Notes: generated by a model not told the origin, from the letters alone. A stretch of DNA of 64,000 bases from Victivallales bacterium (GCA_017554445.1 JAFZIJ010000186.1:49749-113748), one strand, 5' to 3'; positions 7,867-17,900 are shown, counted from the first letter of the stretch. Numbers and translations are program-made.

Positions 7867-8931
7867 ATGAAAAACTATCGCATCGTCATTGTCTCGAAGG
7901 GCAACGCGCAACTTCAAGAATCCGAAATGCGCGAACCAACCGGAAACGAAGTCATCATCCGCAACCACTACACTGTCGTCAGTGCGGGAACGGAACGCGC
8001 ATGGTCACAGGACATGAACAACGCGCATCCCAAATTCCCTTGGTATCCAGGCTATTGCGGTTCTGGCGAAGTCGTCGCCATCGGACCCGATGTTAAAAAC
8101 TACAAGGTTGGCGACAAAGTCGTCGTCAACTGGGCTGGCCATGCCCTCTATTCCATCAAACACGACTGGACCGTTCCCACGAACTATCTGAACACAAATG
8201 CGGGTCTGGGCGCGACATACAACATCAAGCAGGAAAAAATCATCAAGATTCCGGAAAACGTCAGCATGCTTGACGCCGCCTTCACGAACATCTCCTCCTT
8301 CTCTTTCAACGGTGTCCGCAAGCTCCATCTGGAAATCGGTGAAAGTTGCATGATCGCTGGTCAAGGCATCCTTGGTGTTTTCGCATTGCAAATCGCCGCC
8401 CTCAGTGGCGCCGTCCCGATGATTGTTTCCGACTTCTCGCCTGAACGCCGCGCGTTGGCCTTGAAGCTTGGCGCAGACTACGCTCTCAATCCAGGCGACG
8501 CGGATTATATCCAGCAGGTAAAAGACATCACGGAAGGCGAAGGCGTCCGTGCCATCGTGGAAGTCACAGGCTCCGCCATCGCCCTCCAGCAAGCTCTCGA
8601 ATACGCGGCATGGGAGGCCCGCGTCTCCCTGCTCGGCTGCACACGCATTCCGGATGCGCCAATCGACTTCTACCGCTATGTCCATTGCCGCGGCATCCAG
8701 ATTCTCGGTGCTCACACGATGACGCGCGCCAAAGTCGAATCCGCCCCCTACCATTGGACGCAGGAAGACGACTATCGCGCCTTCCTCAAACTTCTCGCCA
8801 ACGGCAAGATGAAGGCTTCAGAGATCATCTCCGAAATCGTCACGCCGGACAAATGCCACGACATCTACGCGATGCTCGGCGAAAACAAGAATCCGCCGCT
8901 CGGCATCGTCTTCGACTGGCGCAATTTATAA
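7867..8931 (+). CDS. Medium-chain dehydrogenase/reductase (zinc-alcohol-dehydrogenase-like)
   Basis: A 354-residue MDR protein with the N-terminal GroES-like catalytic domain (YPGYCGSGEVVAIGPDV) and a Rossmann domain with GQGILGVFALQIAA. The classic zinc-binding GHE of alcohol dehydrogenases is not seen; the N-terminal part instead has SAGTERAWS, as in BchC/sorbitol-dehydrogenase-like MDRs. It probably oxidises or reduces a polyol or sugar acid with NAD(P). It lies 44 bases after the SDR gene in the same orientation and is likely co-transcribed. Confidence 0.84.
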   Translation: MKNYRIVIVSKGNAQLQESEMREPTGNEVIIRNHYTVVSAGTERAWSQDMNNAHPKFPWYPGYCGSGEVVAIGPDVKNYKVGDKVVVNWAGHALYSIKHDWTVPTNYLNTNAGLGATYNIKQEKIIKIPENVSMLDAAFTNISSFSFNGVRKLHLEIGESCMIAGQGILGVFALQIAALSGAVPMIVSDFSPERRALALKLGADYALNPGDADYIQQVKDITEGEGVRAIVEVTGSAIALQQALEYAAWEARVSLLGCTRIPDAPIDFYRYVHCRGIQILGAHTMTRAKVESAPYHWTQEDDYRAFLKLLANGKMKASEIISEIVTPDKCHDIYAMLGENKNPPLGIVFDWRNL

Positions 8932-8974
8932 TTATCCATTAACCATATTAACCTCATAAACACCTTCCTCCATT

Positions 8975-10102
8975 ATGAAAAACATCGCTGAACTTGATCC
9001 TGCCATGGCCATCAAACCTGCGGACGCCGACGGCGTCGCATGGCATCTCCCCTTCGAAGCTCCTATGAAGCTCTGCGGCTTCCATTGGTTTGATACCGAC
9101 AAACTGTATGAACGCCTGCCGATGGACCGCCCGGAAACCGTCACACGCTTTCCCAACGGCGAACCGCAAGTCATTCCGTCGAAAGACTGCGGCGCCATTC
9201 AATTGAGCAGTAACACGGCCGGCGGACAGGTCCGTTTCCGCACAGACAGTTCTAGATTCCTTATCCAAGCCACGTTAGCCGCCACAGGCGGCATGGACCA
9301 CATGGCCTTCACGGGTAGCGCAGGATTCGACATCTACATCAAAAGCGGCGACATCTGGAAATGCCTCGGCGTGACGCGCACCGACCATTCGAAGCGCGAT
9401 TTCACGACCACTGTTCGCGCAGGACTGAAGCGCGACATGCGCGATGTCATTATCAACTTCCCGCTCTACAACGGCGTCAAATCCCTTGCCATCGGACTTG
9501 ATGACGATGCGAAGCTAGAAGCACCCACGCCGTTTGTTGATGACCGTCCCGCTGTCATGTACGGCACGTCCATCACGCAGGGCGGATGCGCCACACGCCC
9601 GGGCATGTGCTCCACCAACATCCTTTCCCGCATGCTGAACCGCGAAGTCATCAATCTTGGCTTCTCCGGCAATGGCCGCGGCGAGCCGGAAATCGCCGCC
9701 ATGCTGGCCGACATCAAGAATCCGTCGCTGTATATGCTTGACTACTGCTGGAATACAGTCATCAAGGAGTTCGCCGTCACGTTGCCGAACGTCATTGACA
9801 TCATCCGCGCCAAGCATCCGACAACGCCGATTCTGCTAGTCGCCCCCACGCCCGGCGTGGAAATCTACGAAGAGCTCCAGAATCCGTCGCCGCGGCTCTC
9901 CACGCAGACGCTCATCATGCTGGAAGAGACGCAGAAACGCAACAAGAACGGCGACGCCAACGTGTTCTTCTTCAACGGCTTCACGGAATCCGTCGGTGAA
10001 GATTTCTGGGAAGGCATGGTCGACGGCTGCCACATGACGGATCTCGGCTTCCTGCGCTTCTCGGAAGCGATTCTGCCGCATATCCAGAAGATTCTGAAAT
10101 AA
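8975..10102 (+). CDS. SGNH/GDSL hydrolase with N-terminal GxDLY domain
   Basis: A 375-residue two-domain protein. The first half is a beta-sandwich with the GxDLY-type signature (AGFDIYIKSGDIWKCLGV). The second half is an SGNH esterase: YGTSITQGG (nucleophile serine block), NLGFSGNGRGEPE (block with the oxyanion Gly and Asn) and GCHMTDLGF (Asp/His block). Such proteins are expected to remove acyl groups from glycans. No clear signal peptide is seen, so action in the cytoplasm on imported oligosaccharides is likely. A paralogue of the same layout lies at 26123-27199. The stop codon lies inside the TAATGAT repeat. Confidence 0.85.
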   Translation: MKNIAELDPAMAIKPADADGVAWHLPFEAPMKLCGFHWFDTDKLYERLPMDRPETVTRFPNGEPQVIPSKDCGAIQLSSNTAGGQVRFRTDSSRFLIQATLAATGGMDHMAFTGSAGFDIYIKSGDIWKCLGVTRTDHSKRDFTTTVRAGLKRDMRDVIINFPLYNGVKSLAIGLDDDAKLEAPTPFVDDRPAVMYGTSITQGGCATRPGMCSTNILSRMLNREVINLGFSGNGRGEPEIAAMLADIKNPSLYMLDYCWNTVIKEFAVTLPNVIDIIRAKHPTTPILLVAPTPGVEIYEELQNPSPRLSTQTLIMLEETQKRNKNGDANVFFFNGFTESVGEDFWEGMVDGCHMTDLGFLRFSEAILPHIQKILK

Positions 10103-10134
10103 TGATTAATGATTAATGTTTAATGATTAATGAT
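10100..10134. repeat. Heptamer tandem repeat, TAATGAT x 5
   Basis: Five back-to-back seven-base units (the third reads TAATGTT). The first unit supplies the stop codon of the SGNH gene, and a spurious in-frame ATG for the next gene lies in the last unit. Confidence 0.9.
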
Positions 10135-10156
10135 TTGTAAGGTTGCTAATAAAACC

Positions 10157-11617
10157 ATGTTCAATTTCAACCGTAGAGATTTCCTAAAAGGAATGGCCGC
10201 GACCGCCGCGTTTTCACCGTTTGGCGGCATGAAACTTTTCGCCGCCGATGAAAACGCAGGCGCTCCGAAACTACGCTTCGGCGTCGTTTCGGACGTCCAT
10301 ATCACCGCCAGCCATAACGTCGAGACATGGGAGAAGACCATCCAATGGTTCAAGGCGCAGGATGTCGATGCCGTGCTCGTCGCGGGCGATATTGCCGATC
10401 GTGGACAAGTCTCTGAGCTAAAGGATTTTGCCGATGTCTGGTATAAAGTCTTTCCAGATGACAAAGGGCTCAACGGCAAGCATGTGGAGAAGATTTTCAT
10501 CTTCGGCAACCATGACGTCGCCGACACACGCGCCATGAAGAAAGCCATGAAATCCGAAGCGGATCGGGAAAAGTTCTACAATGGTTCCATTCTAAAGGAC
10601 ATGAATGCCGCATGGGATTTCTGCTTCCATGAAGAGTTCAAGCCCATCTACGTGAAACAGGTCAAGGGATACACCTTCATCGGCGCGCATTACAACTTCT
10701 ACCAGAAGCAGTTGAGCGCCTTCATGGAAGACTACAAGTCGAAAATCGATCCCAACATGCCGTTCTTCTACACACAGCACCAACAGCCGGGCAACACAAA
10801 CTACGGCCCATGGTGTTGGGGGAACGATGGCGGCATCGCCACCCGCGCCCTTTCGCCCTTCCCGAACGCCATCGCCTTCACAGGCCATTCGCACTATCCG
10901 TTGACGGATGAATCCGGCATCTGGCAAGGCGCATTTACCTCCATCGGCACGGCTTCGCTACGCTATTGCATCTCCCGCTACGGTCGTGAAAACGGCAACT
11001 GGCAGATGAAGGAGCAACCCGTCCTCCAAATGACGCCGCCAAACACGCAGGAAGGACGCCATGGCATGGTCGTCTCCGTCTATGACGACCATATCAACAT
11101 CCAACGTCGCGAATTCGTGTTCGATGAAATTCTCGGCCCTGACTGGAATCTGCCGCTACCCATCAACAAAGAACAGCCCTACTCCCGTGAACGCAAAGTA
11201 CAGGAAGGACTGAAAAATCCGCCACAATTCGCGGAGGACGCCGCCAGCCAGATCACCGTCACGGAAGCCGTTGGACCGAATCGCAGCAAAGTCGAAGTCC
11301 CGCAAGTGACCATCGAATTTCCGCCTGCCGCAACTGGCGTCCATACATACGATTACGAAGTTCGCGCTGAACGTCCCATGCACGACATGGTTCGCGTCTA
11401 TTCCAGTAAACGCGTCCTGCCGGACAAGTTCTTCCTTGGGCCACAGCATCAAGATAAAACGGTCAAATGCGTTTTCGCCCTCTCCGAACTACCCGTGAAC
11501 GCCAATCTGCGGTTCGCCATTACGCCCATCGACTGCTTCGGTTGCGCAGGCAAGACTATCTACACAAAAGAAATGAAACTTGGCGTCAAGCCCGCAGAAC
11601 CGAAACCGCAACAGTAG
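10157..11617 (+). CDS. Tat-exported calcineurin-like metallophosphoesterase
   Basis: The chosen ATG gives a 486-residue protein beginning with a twin-arginine signal (NRRDFLKGMAATAAFSPFGGMKLFA), so it should be folded and then exported. The metallophosphoesterase motifs follow: SDVH, GDIADRG, FGNHD and later GHSHYP. The C-terminal third is a beta-rich domain of unknown role. An earlier in-frame ATG at 10130 lies inside the heptamer repeat and would put nine residues before the Tat motif, so it is rejected as start. It probably hydrolyses a phosphate ester outside the cytoplasm; its place in the catabolic run suggests release of phosphate from a glycan or sugar phosphate. Confidence 0.87.
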   Translation: MFNFNRRDFLKGMAATAAFSPFGGMKLFAADENAGAPKLRFGVVSDVHITASHNVETWEKTIQWFKAQDVDAVLVAGDIADRGQVSELKDFADVWYKVFPDDKGLNGKHVEKIFIFGNHDVADTRAMKKAMKSEADREKFYNGSILKDMNAAWDFCFHEEFKPIYVKQVKGYTFIGAHYNFYQKQLSAFMEDYKSKIDPNMPFFYTQHQQPGNTNYGPWCWGNDGGIATRALSPFPNAIAFTGHSHYPLTDESGIWQGAFTSIGTASLRYCISRYGRENGNWQMKEQPVLQMTPPNTQEGRHGMVVSVYDDHINIQRREFVFDEILGPDWNLPLPINKEQPYSRERKVQEGLKNPPQFAEDAASQITVTEAVGPNRSKVEVPQVTIEFPPAATGVHTYDYEVRAERPMHDMVRVYSSKRVLPDKFFLGPQHQDKTVKCVFALSELPVNANLRFAITPIDCFGCAGKTIYTKEMKLGVKPAEPKPQQ

Positions 11618-11632
11618 GATAGGACAACTTCC

Positions 11633-12934
11633 ATGGTAGTCTATTCACGAGAACTTCCAACCATCGGGCCGTTTGACGTATTGGTCTGCGGCGGCGGGCC
11701 GGCTGGCATCGCCGCCGCTGTCACCGCCGCCGAAAACGGCGCAAAAGTTGCATTAATCGAACAGAACTCCTATCTGGGCGGCATGGCAACTGGCGGTTGC
11801 GTCAATCCCATGAGCGAATTTTCGTATAAAGGCGAACGTGTCATCGGCGGATTTGCGTGGCGTTTCGCACAAGAATTGATCAAAGTCAATGGCGCCATTT
11901 TCGAAGCGCCGCGTGGCAATCTTAGCTTCAATCCGGAAACATACAAGCTTGTCGCACAGCGACTAGTAAACCAAGCCAAGATCCACTTGTTCACAAATAC
12001 ATTCATTGCTGACTGCATATTCGATTCCGATATGCTCCACCAAATCATCGTCGCCAACAAAAACGGTCTTCAGGCCATATCGGGCCATTATGTCATTGAC
12101 ACGACTGGCGATGCGGATGTCGCATATCATGCGGGCGTTCCCATGCTTCCAAACACGCGGCCAGCCCAGCCAGGAACGCTGATCTTCAGCTTGGCGAACG
12201 TCGATACGACAACGCCCCGCATGCACATCATCCATCAGAAGAACAACCACATGCACCACAGCGCGGGATTCATCCGCGAACTGTTCGAAAAGCTTCGCGG
12301 AGAAGGCATTGATGTGCCGCAGTTTGGCGGGCCGTGGTTCTGCTCAACCGTCGATGACGGTTGCATCACCGTCAACATGTCCCGCGCCGCCATGGATTCC
12401 GTCGATGTGGCGGATAGCCAACGAGCAACAGCGGAACTGCGTGAAAACGTATTCCGTTTTGTCAGCCTTCTGAAGGAGCATGTTCCGGAATTCAAGCATT
12501 GCGTCATCTCCTCCATCGCGCCGATGACAGGCGTTCGCCAAAGCCGCCGCATCAAAGGGAAACATGTCTTGACAGGAAAGGAATATCTTGAGGCGACGCG
12601 ATTTACAGATGCCATTGCTAGAGCCTGCCATCCTGTTGACATCCATCTGCCAAGCGGCGACGGACAAATTCTCCACTATCCTGAAATCGCCGCCTACATC
12701 CCCTTCCGTAGCCTTCAGCCGGAAGGCATCTCAAATCTGCTTGTCGCGGGGCGTCCGATTTCCGCAGATGAAGACGCCTTCGCCGCCGTCCGTGTCCAAG
12801 CAACCTGCATGGAGACAGGCGAGGCGGCCGGTCTCGCCGCCGCGCTCTGCGTACAAAAAGACAATATCCCACTGGATTCGCTGGATATCGTGGAAGTAGT
12901 GCGCAGAATCCGCGAAGGCGGAACATTGTGCTGA
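11633..12934 (+). CDS. FAD-dependent oxidoreductase (FAD_oxidored type)
   Basis: A 433-residue flavoprotein with the N-terminal dinucleotide-binding signature CGGGPAGIAAAVTAAENGAKVALIE, the following GGMATGG segment typical of the PF12831-like family common in PVC bacteria, a GDADVA motif, and a C-terminal FAD segment (AAVRVQATCMETGEAAGLAAALC). No signal peptide is visible. It starts 15 bases after the phosphoesterase and ends the plus-strand catabolic run. The substrate is unknown; family members sit beside sugar-degrading genes. Confidence 0.84.
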   Translation: MVVYSRELPTIGPFDVLVCGGGPAGIAAAVTAAENGAKVALIEQNSYLGGMATGGCVNPMSEFSYKGERVIGGFAWRFAQELIKVNGAIFEAPRGNLSFNPETYKLVAQRLVNQAKIHLFTNTFIADCIFDSDMLHQIIVANKNGLQAISGHYVIDTTGDADVAYHAGVPMLPNTRPAQPGTLIFSLANVDTTTPRMHIIHQKNNHMHHSAGFIRELFEKLRGEGIDVPQFGGPWFCSTVDDGCITVNMSRAAMDSVDVADSQRATAELRENVFRFVSLLKEHVPEFKHCVISSIAPMTGVRQSRRIKGKHVLTGKEYLEATRFTDAIARACHPVDIHLPSGDGQILHYPEIAAYIPFRSLQPEGISNLLVAGRPISADEDAFAAVRVQATCMETGEAAGLAAALCVQKDNIPLDSLDIVEVVRRIREGGTLC

Positions 12935-12935
12935 A

Positions 12936-12966
12936 AAAGGGACAAAAGGGACGAAAAAGACAGAAG
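12936..12966. repeat. 9-bp tandem repeat, AAAGGGACA-type x 3
   Basis: Three imperfect nine-base units (AAAGGGACA, AAAGGGACG, AAAAAGACA) start right after the stop of the FAD oxidoreductase. A sister array with the same unit lies at 14878-14904. Confidence 0.7.
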
Positions 12967-12987
12967 CGTTTCCCTTGCTTTAAGCTT

Positions 12988-13455
12988 TTAGCTTTCTTTA
13001 TACTCCGTCTTGATCTTCTGGTTTACGCGGCCAAGAAGGTTCAGGAAAGTCTTCCGTTCATCATCCGACAGCACAGACAAAGCGCGTTTGTTGATGTCAC
13101 GCAACAGGCTGTAGAAGACCGGCAGCAACGCGGTGGCTTTGTCCAGCAATTTGAAATGGTACATACGTCGGTCATGCGGAACAGGTACTTTTTCCAGATA
13201 ACCGCCCTTCACCAGTTGGTGGAGCGTCAGATGAATCGCACTCTTGGCCAACAGGAGTTCCTTGGAGATGTCCTCCAACGTCATCTCTGGATGAAGCCCC
13301 AAAAACACAAGCATATACGCCTGGGCCATCGTGATTTCCATCTCTTTGATGCGGCGCGCGCCATAGTTGAGCAACAGGCGGTAGGACGAATTCAACGCCT
13401 GCAGAAACTGCAGTTCCCCTATTGACGGACGGTCCATGTCGTTTTTCTTCTTCAT
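12988..13455 (-). CDS. MarR-family transcriptional regulator
   Basis: A 155-residue winged-helix regulator: an N-terminal dimerisation helix, helix-turn-helix MTLEDISKELLLAKSAIHLTLHQLVKGGYLEKVPVPHDRRMYHFKLL with the D-R-R wing motif of MarR proteins, and a C-terminal dimerisation helix. It is divergent from the RND adaptor/pump genes. The shared 270-base gap holds three GTTC-N6-GAAC-type sites, so it probably represses the pump operon and perhaps itself, being released by a small-molecule ligand. The regulation is inferred. Confidence 0.87.
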   Translation of the reverse strand: MKKKNDMDRPSIGELQFLQALNSSYRLLLNYGARRIKEMEITMAQAYMLVFLGLHPEMTLEDISKELLLAKSAIHLTLHQLVKGGYLEKVPVPHDRRMYHFKLLDKATALLPVFYSLLRDINKRALSVLSDDERKTFLNLLGRVNQKIKTEYKES

Positions 13456-13594
13456 GAATGCTCCTTTCCCCCAGACTTTGCCTGTGGTTTCATATAACGC
13501 GTCTCCGAGACTGAGAAGATTTTCATCTGTTTCGAATTACAATAGTTTAATAGAACCTGTTTTTCCGCCGTTTTCAATTTTTTATGGATTTTTT

Positions 13595-13629
13595 ATTCTA
13601 ATTCGAACTTTTTTTGTTCTAATTGGAAC
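13595..13629. promoter_or_regulatory. Two MarR-type operator candidates spaced 21 bp
   Basis: ATTCTAATTCGAAC (13595-13608) and GTTCTAATTGGAAC (13616-13629) are near-palindromes of the form GTTC-N6-GAAC with their starts 21 bp apart, two helical turns. They lie between the divergent marR-like gene and the RND operon. Assignment to the neighbouring regulator is inference. Confidence 0.6.
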
Positions 13630-13693
13630 TTTTTTCTTTAAAAATCGTCTCATGACGATATATTGGTTATATGGAAAGAAAAACCAACCAATT

Positions 13694-13711
13694 TTGTTCT
13701 ATTTAGAACAA
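13694..13711. promoter_or_regulatory. Third, most symmetric MarR-type operator candidate
   Basis: TTGTTCTATTTAGAACAA has perfect 8-bp arms around TT and contains the same GTTC-N6-GAAC core. It ends only 14 bases before the adaptor start codon, just in front of the Shine-Dalgarno GGAGGA, where a bound dimer would block transcription. Confidence 0.65.
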
Positions 13712-13725
13712 ATAATGGAGGAATC

Positions 13726-14874
13726 ATGAAAACACAAAAAATAATCGCCTGCGCCCTGTCGGTCATCTGCCTCATGGGGTGCTCAAAAAAGGAAGATACA
13801 GAATCGGCCAGTCAGACTGTCGCCATCAAAGTAAAGACTGGATCGCTCACACCGATGCGATTCCGTCGTCAAATACAAGTACAAGGTTGCATCCAGCCTG
13901 TCAACAGTGCGAAAATCGCCGCCCGCGCCGCCGGAAACATCGATGCTTTAAAGGTTAAGGAAGGCGACCGCGTGAAGGCCGGCGACATTCTGTTCCAGAC
14001 GGACCAAGTCAATCTGCAGAATCAAGTTCTCATCGCGGAGCAAAATCTAAAAGTCGCGCAACAAAACAAGAGCATTGCGGAGGCGGATTTGAAAATCGCC
14101 AAAACCAATCTTGAAAAGGCGCGGCTGGATTTCGAACGGGACGAAACGCTTTTCAAACGTAACGTCATCACGAAGCAGGCCTTCGAAAACATGGAAGTCG
14201 CATGGAAAAACGCGCAGGCGACGACTGAAAAAGCGGAAACCGCCCTCGCCTATAAGGACGTCCTGATCACGCAGGCTGAAACAAGCCTTCAAATTGCGCA
14301 GAAAAATCTTGCGGATTCCATCATCCGCGCCCCCTACGACGGCGTCATCACGGCCAAATACCACGAAACAGGAGAATTCGCCGCCGGTGGAACGGCCGTT
14401 CTCGCCATGGAGGATCCGACACATCTAGAAGCATCTGTTTTCATCAGCGCCATCTACTATCCGTCTATCACGCCTGAAACGACCGTTGTCCTGTCGCTGC
14501 ACGGTTTGGAGCTCTGCCGTGCCAAACTCTCGTACATTTCGCCGAGTATCGATTCATTGACGCGCACGTTTGAAATCAAGGCTGACCTGCCCCATCAGGC
14601 CAATCTCATCAGCGGCACGTTGTGCGACGTGGCCGTCATCCTCGCGGAACGCGATGGTCTTGGACTTCCATCGGACGCCATCCTTTCCCGTGCGGGCGGG
14701 CAATCCGCCGCTTTCGCCATCAACGGAGATTCAGCCGAAGAACTTCCTGTCACCACAGGCTTTACGACTGATGGGTTCACTGAAATTCTCGACAACGACG
14801 CTTTGAAGGAACGTCAATTCGTCATCGAAGGCCAGTATTTCCTCAACAACGGATCACAAGTGGAAGTACAATAA
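13726..14874 (+). CDS. RND efflux periplasmic adaptor (membrane-fusion lipoprotein)
   Basis: The ATG with a strong GGAGGA box gives 382 residues, starting with a lipoprotein signal whose lipobox reads LMGC. The layout is that of a HlyD/AcrA-type adaptor: a beta-barrel part, a lipoyl half (AARAAGNIDALKVKEGDRVKAGDILFQTD), a long coiled-coil hairpin (roughly residues 90-195), the second lipoyl half (IIRAPYDGVITAKYHETGEFAAGGTAVLAM) and a membrane-proximal domain. It should link the inner-membrane RND pump to an outer-membrane channel, which is not encoded here. An upstream in-frame start at 13663 would destroy the signal peptide and is rejected. Confidence 0.9.
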   Translation: MKTQKIIACALSVICLMGCSKKEDTESASQTVAIKVKTGSLTPMRFRRQIQVQGCIQPVNSAKIAARAAGNIDALKVKEGDRVKAGDILFQTDQVNLQNQVLIAEQNLKVAQQNKSIAEADLKIAKTNLEKARLDFERDETLFKRNVITKQAFENMEVAWKNAQATTEKAETALAYKDVLITQAETSLQIAQKNLADSIIRAPYDGVITAKYHETGEFAAGGTAVLAMEDPTHLEASVFISAIYYPSITPETTVVLSLHGLELCRAKLSYISPSIDSLTRTFEIKADLPHQANLISGTLCDVAVILAERDGLGLPSDAILSRAGGQSAAFAINGDSAEELPVTTGFTTDGFTEILDNDALKERQFVIEGQYFLNNGSQVEVQ

Positions 14875-14877
14875 TAC

Positions 14878-14904
14878 AAGGGACATAAGGGACGAAAGGC
14901 ACAG
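14878..14904. repeat. 9-bp tandem repeat, AAGGGACAT-type x 3
   Basis: Three nine-base units (AAGGGACAT, AAGGGACGA, AAGGCACAG) begin a few bases after the adaptor stop. They match the array at 12936-12966. Confidence 0.7.
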
Positions 14905-14935
14905 TTTTTCCAACCATTCAAACAGCATTACTACC

Positions 14936-17900
14936 ATGTCAATAAGCGAACTCTCAGTCAAACGAAAAGTCGCCATGTGCGCATTTTTGTTCATGCTGAT
15001 CTTCCTCGGCATCAAAATGTACAGAAGCATCAGTATCGACTCGTTGCCCAAGTTCGACGTGCCGTATGTCGTCATCACGACTATCTATCCGGGAGCCTCG
15101 CCTGAGGAAATGGAAGTCGATGTCGTCAAACGCATTGAAGACGCCGTCTCATCCATCGACGGCTTGAAGCACACCACCTGCGTCTGTATGGAGAACGCCT
15201 CCGTCATCACGCTTGAATTCGTGCTTGGAACGAACGTCGATATCATGATCCATGAAGTCCGCGAGAAAATCAACACGATTATTGAAGACTTGCCGAACGG
15301 CGTCGAGACGCCGACATTGAGCAAAGTCAACATCAACGCCATCCCGGTCGTCACGATGTTTTTGACGGGAACGCATTCCATTGACGAACTTTACGACTAT
15401 GCTGACGAAACGCTTTCCAACCAATTCTCCAGCATTCCTGGTGTCGGCGAAGTCCGCATCCATGGCGGTAACGAAATGCAACTGCACATCATTCTAGATC
15501 GTGAAAAGCTTGCGAACAGCGGCCTGACCATTGAAAAGATCATCTCCCGCATCTCCGCCTCCAATATCAAACTGCCAGCCGGCCACATCCGCGAAAACGG
15601 CCGCGAAATGTCTGTCACGTATGATGCCGAATACCGCGACATCCAGTCCATGAAGGACATTGAAATCTCTTCCAATGTCGGTAAACGCATCTATTTAGGC
15701 GACATCGCCGAAATCAAGCTCATGTCAAAGGAAATCCGCCAATTGGCGTATCTGGACGGCAAGCCCGCCGTCCAATTGGAAATTGTCAAACGAAGCGACG
15801 CCAATGCCGTCAAAGTCATCAAAACAGCCCGCAAGCGGTTCGAGCAGATCACCAATGGAGGCGAACTTCCCGGCGGCATGACGCTTAAATGGTTCAAAGA
15901 TTCAGGCGAATTCATCCAGTCATCCGTCGATGACGCATGGTCCAGCATCCTCCTTGGCATCATTCTGACGGCCACCCTGCTCTTCCTTTTCCTGCATGAC
16001 ATCAAATCGACGTTCATCGCCGCCATTTCCATGCCTGTCTCCATCGTCATCTCCTTCATCGCCATGAAAGGGCTCGACTACACGTTCGACATGATGACAT
16101 TGGTTTCGCTCGGCTGTTCGGCGGGCGTGCTCGTAACGAACGCCGTCGTTGTTCTGGAGAACATCTTCAAACGGATGCATGAAGGGAAAAACGCGACGGA
16201 TGCCTCCATCCAAGGCGCAGGGGAAGTCGTCATCGCCGTTGCCGCCAGCGCACTGACAAACGTCGTCGTTTTCGTGCCCGTGGCGATGATGTCCTCCATC
16301 GTCGGCCTGCTCATCTCACCGTTCGCGGGGGTCATGGTCGTCGCGACATTGGCCTCGCTCTTCGTCAGCTTCACCCTGACGCCGATTCTCGCATCGTTGC
16401 TCTACGCGAAAGGCGAAAAGAAACCAGGCAAAATCATGCAAGCTATTTTCGCCGTGTGGGATATCGGTTACAACGCCGTTGAAAAGTTATTCATCAAAAG
16501 CATCGAACTGACACGTCGTTGCTGCTGGCTCGTCATCCTCCTGTGCGTCGGCATATCCGCCGCATTGCTATTGCTGGCGGTGCCGCATGTCAGTATGTCG
16601 TTCTTCCCTTCCTTTGACAAAGGCGAATTGAGCATCACATTGGAATATCCTGCCAACACGGCATTGAGCGTTGCGCGAGACAGGACGTTGGAAGTCATCA
16701 AGGAATTGCAGGTAAAGCCGGAAGTCACATCCATCGGCGCCACGATCGGCTATGTCAATTCCGTTCCAGGGAAAGTTTCTGAAGGCGTCTATCTGGCGGA
16801 CATCAGCCTGAACCTTCTGCCGAAAAACAAACGCCAAAGCCTTGACGATTTCGCCTTGGAACGGAGAAAAGAATTTGCCCAAAAGCACAACCTCCTCTAT
16901 GCCGTCAACATTCCGAATCCGCTTGGTTCAGCCGGTGCCGAAATCAATTTCGACATTCTCGGCCCTGATTTCGCCATACTCCAGCAGGAGGCCAAGCGCG
17001 CCATGAAGCTGTTACAGGAATCTGGTATCGCCAGCGATATCGACTCCAGTCTGCGCGCCGCCAAACCGCGCGTCAACATCCGGCCAGACAGAACACTCCT
17101 ACGCAATCTGTCGCTTTCCGAATCCGCTTTGGGCACGACGGCTCTCGGCTTCTTCGACGGCGTTGAAGCGGGCACATTCAAGGTCGGCACACGAACCTAC
17201 GATATCCGTGTGAAAACCAATGACATGGAACATTTCGGCGACATGGAGAACATCACAATCGCCAACATCAACGGGCATCCCGTCGCCATCTCCGCCTTTG
17301 CCGATCTGGAATCATCGCCAGTTTCCATATCAATGTTCCGGCAGGACAAGCAGCGCGGCGCACGAATCTACTGCAACTCCGCCAACGGCGGCACGATGGG
17401 GGACATCATCAATCTCCTGAAGACCAAATTCGAAGGCCAGCTGCCACAGGGCTATACGCTCCATTATGCAGGAACGTTGGAAATGATGGGCGACGCGACA
17501 CAGGACTTCAAAGACACATTCATGATCGCCATCGTGCTCACCTACCTCCTCATCGCCGCCCTCATGGAATCGTGGACGCGGCCGTTCCTGATCCTCTTCA
17601 CGATCCCGCTGGGCTTCGTCGGCATGTTCGCCATTATGTGGATCACAGGAACATCCATGTCCATGGTTGGCATGCTCGGTGCCGTCATGATGATCGGTAT
17701 CGTCGTCAACAACGCGATTCTCATCATGGACGAAACAGCCGCGCTGTCATCGCAAGGCCTGTCCGCACATGCAGCCATGCTCCAAGCGGTGAAGACAAAA
17801 TTCCGCCCGATCGCAATGACGTCCATTGCCTCCGTCTGTGGCATGCTACCGATGGCATTCGGTACAGGGCTTGGTTCGGAACTCCGCTCCAGCTGTGGCA

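Noticed and set aside
12928..13425. A 165-codon open frame opposite the MarR gene
   Set aside because: It begins inside the 9-bp repeat, has basic low-complexity composition, and the MarR frame is unambiguous.
13663..13725. Longer N-terminus for the RND adaptor
   Set aside because: It would cover the operator and RBS and bury the lipoprotein signal; the ATG at 13726 follows GGAGGA.
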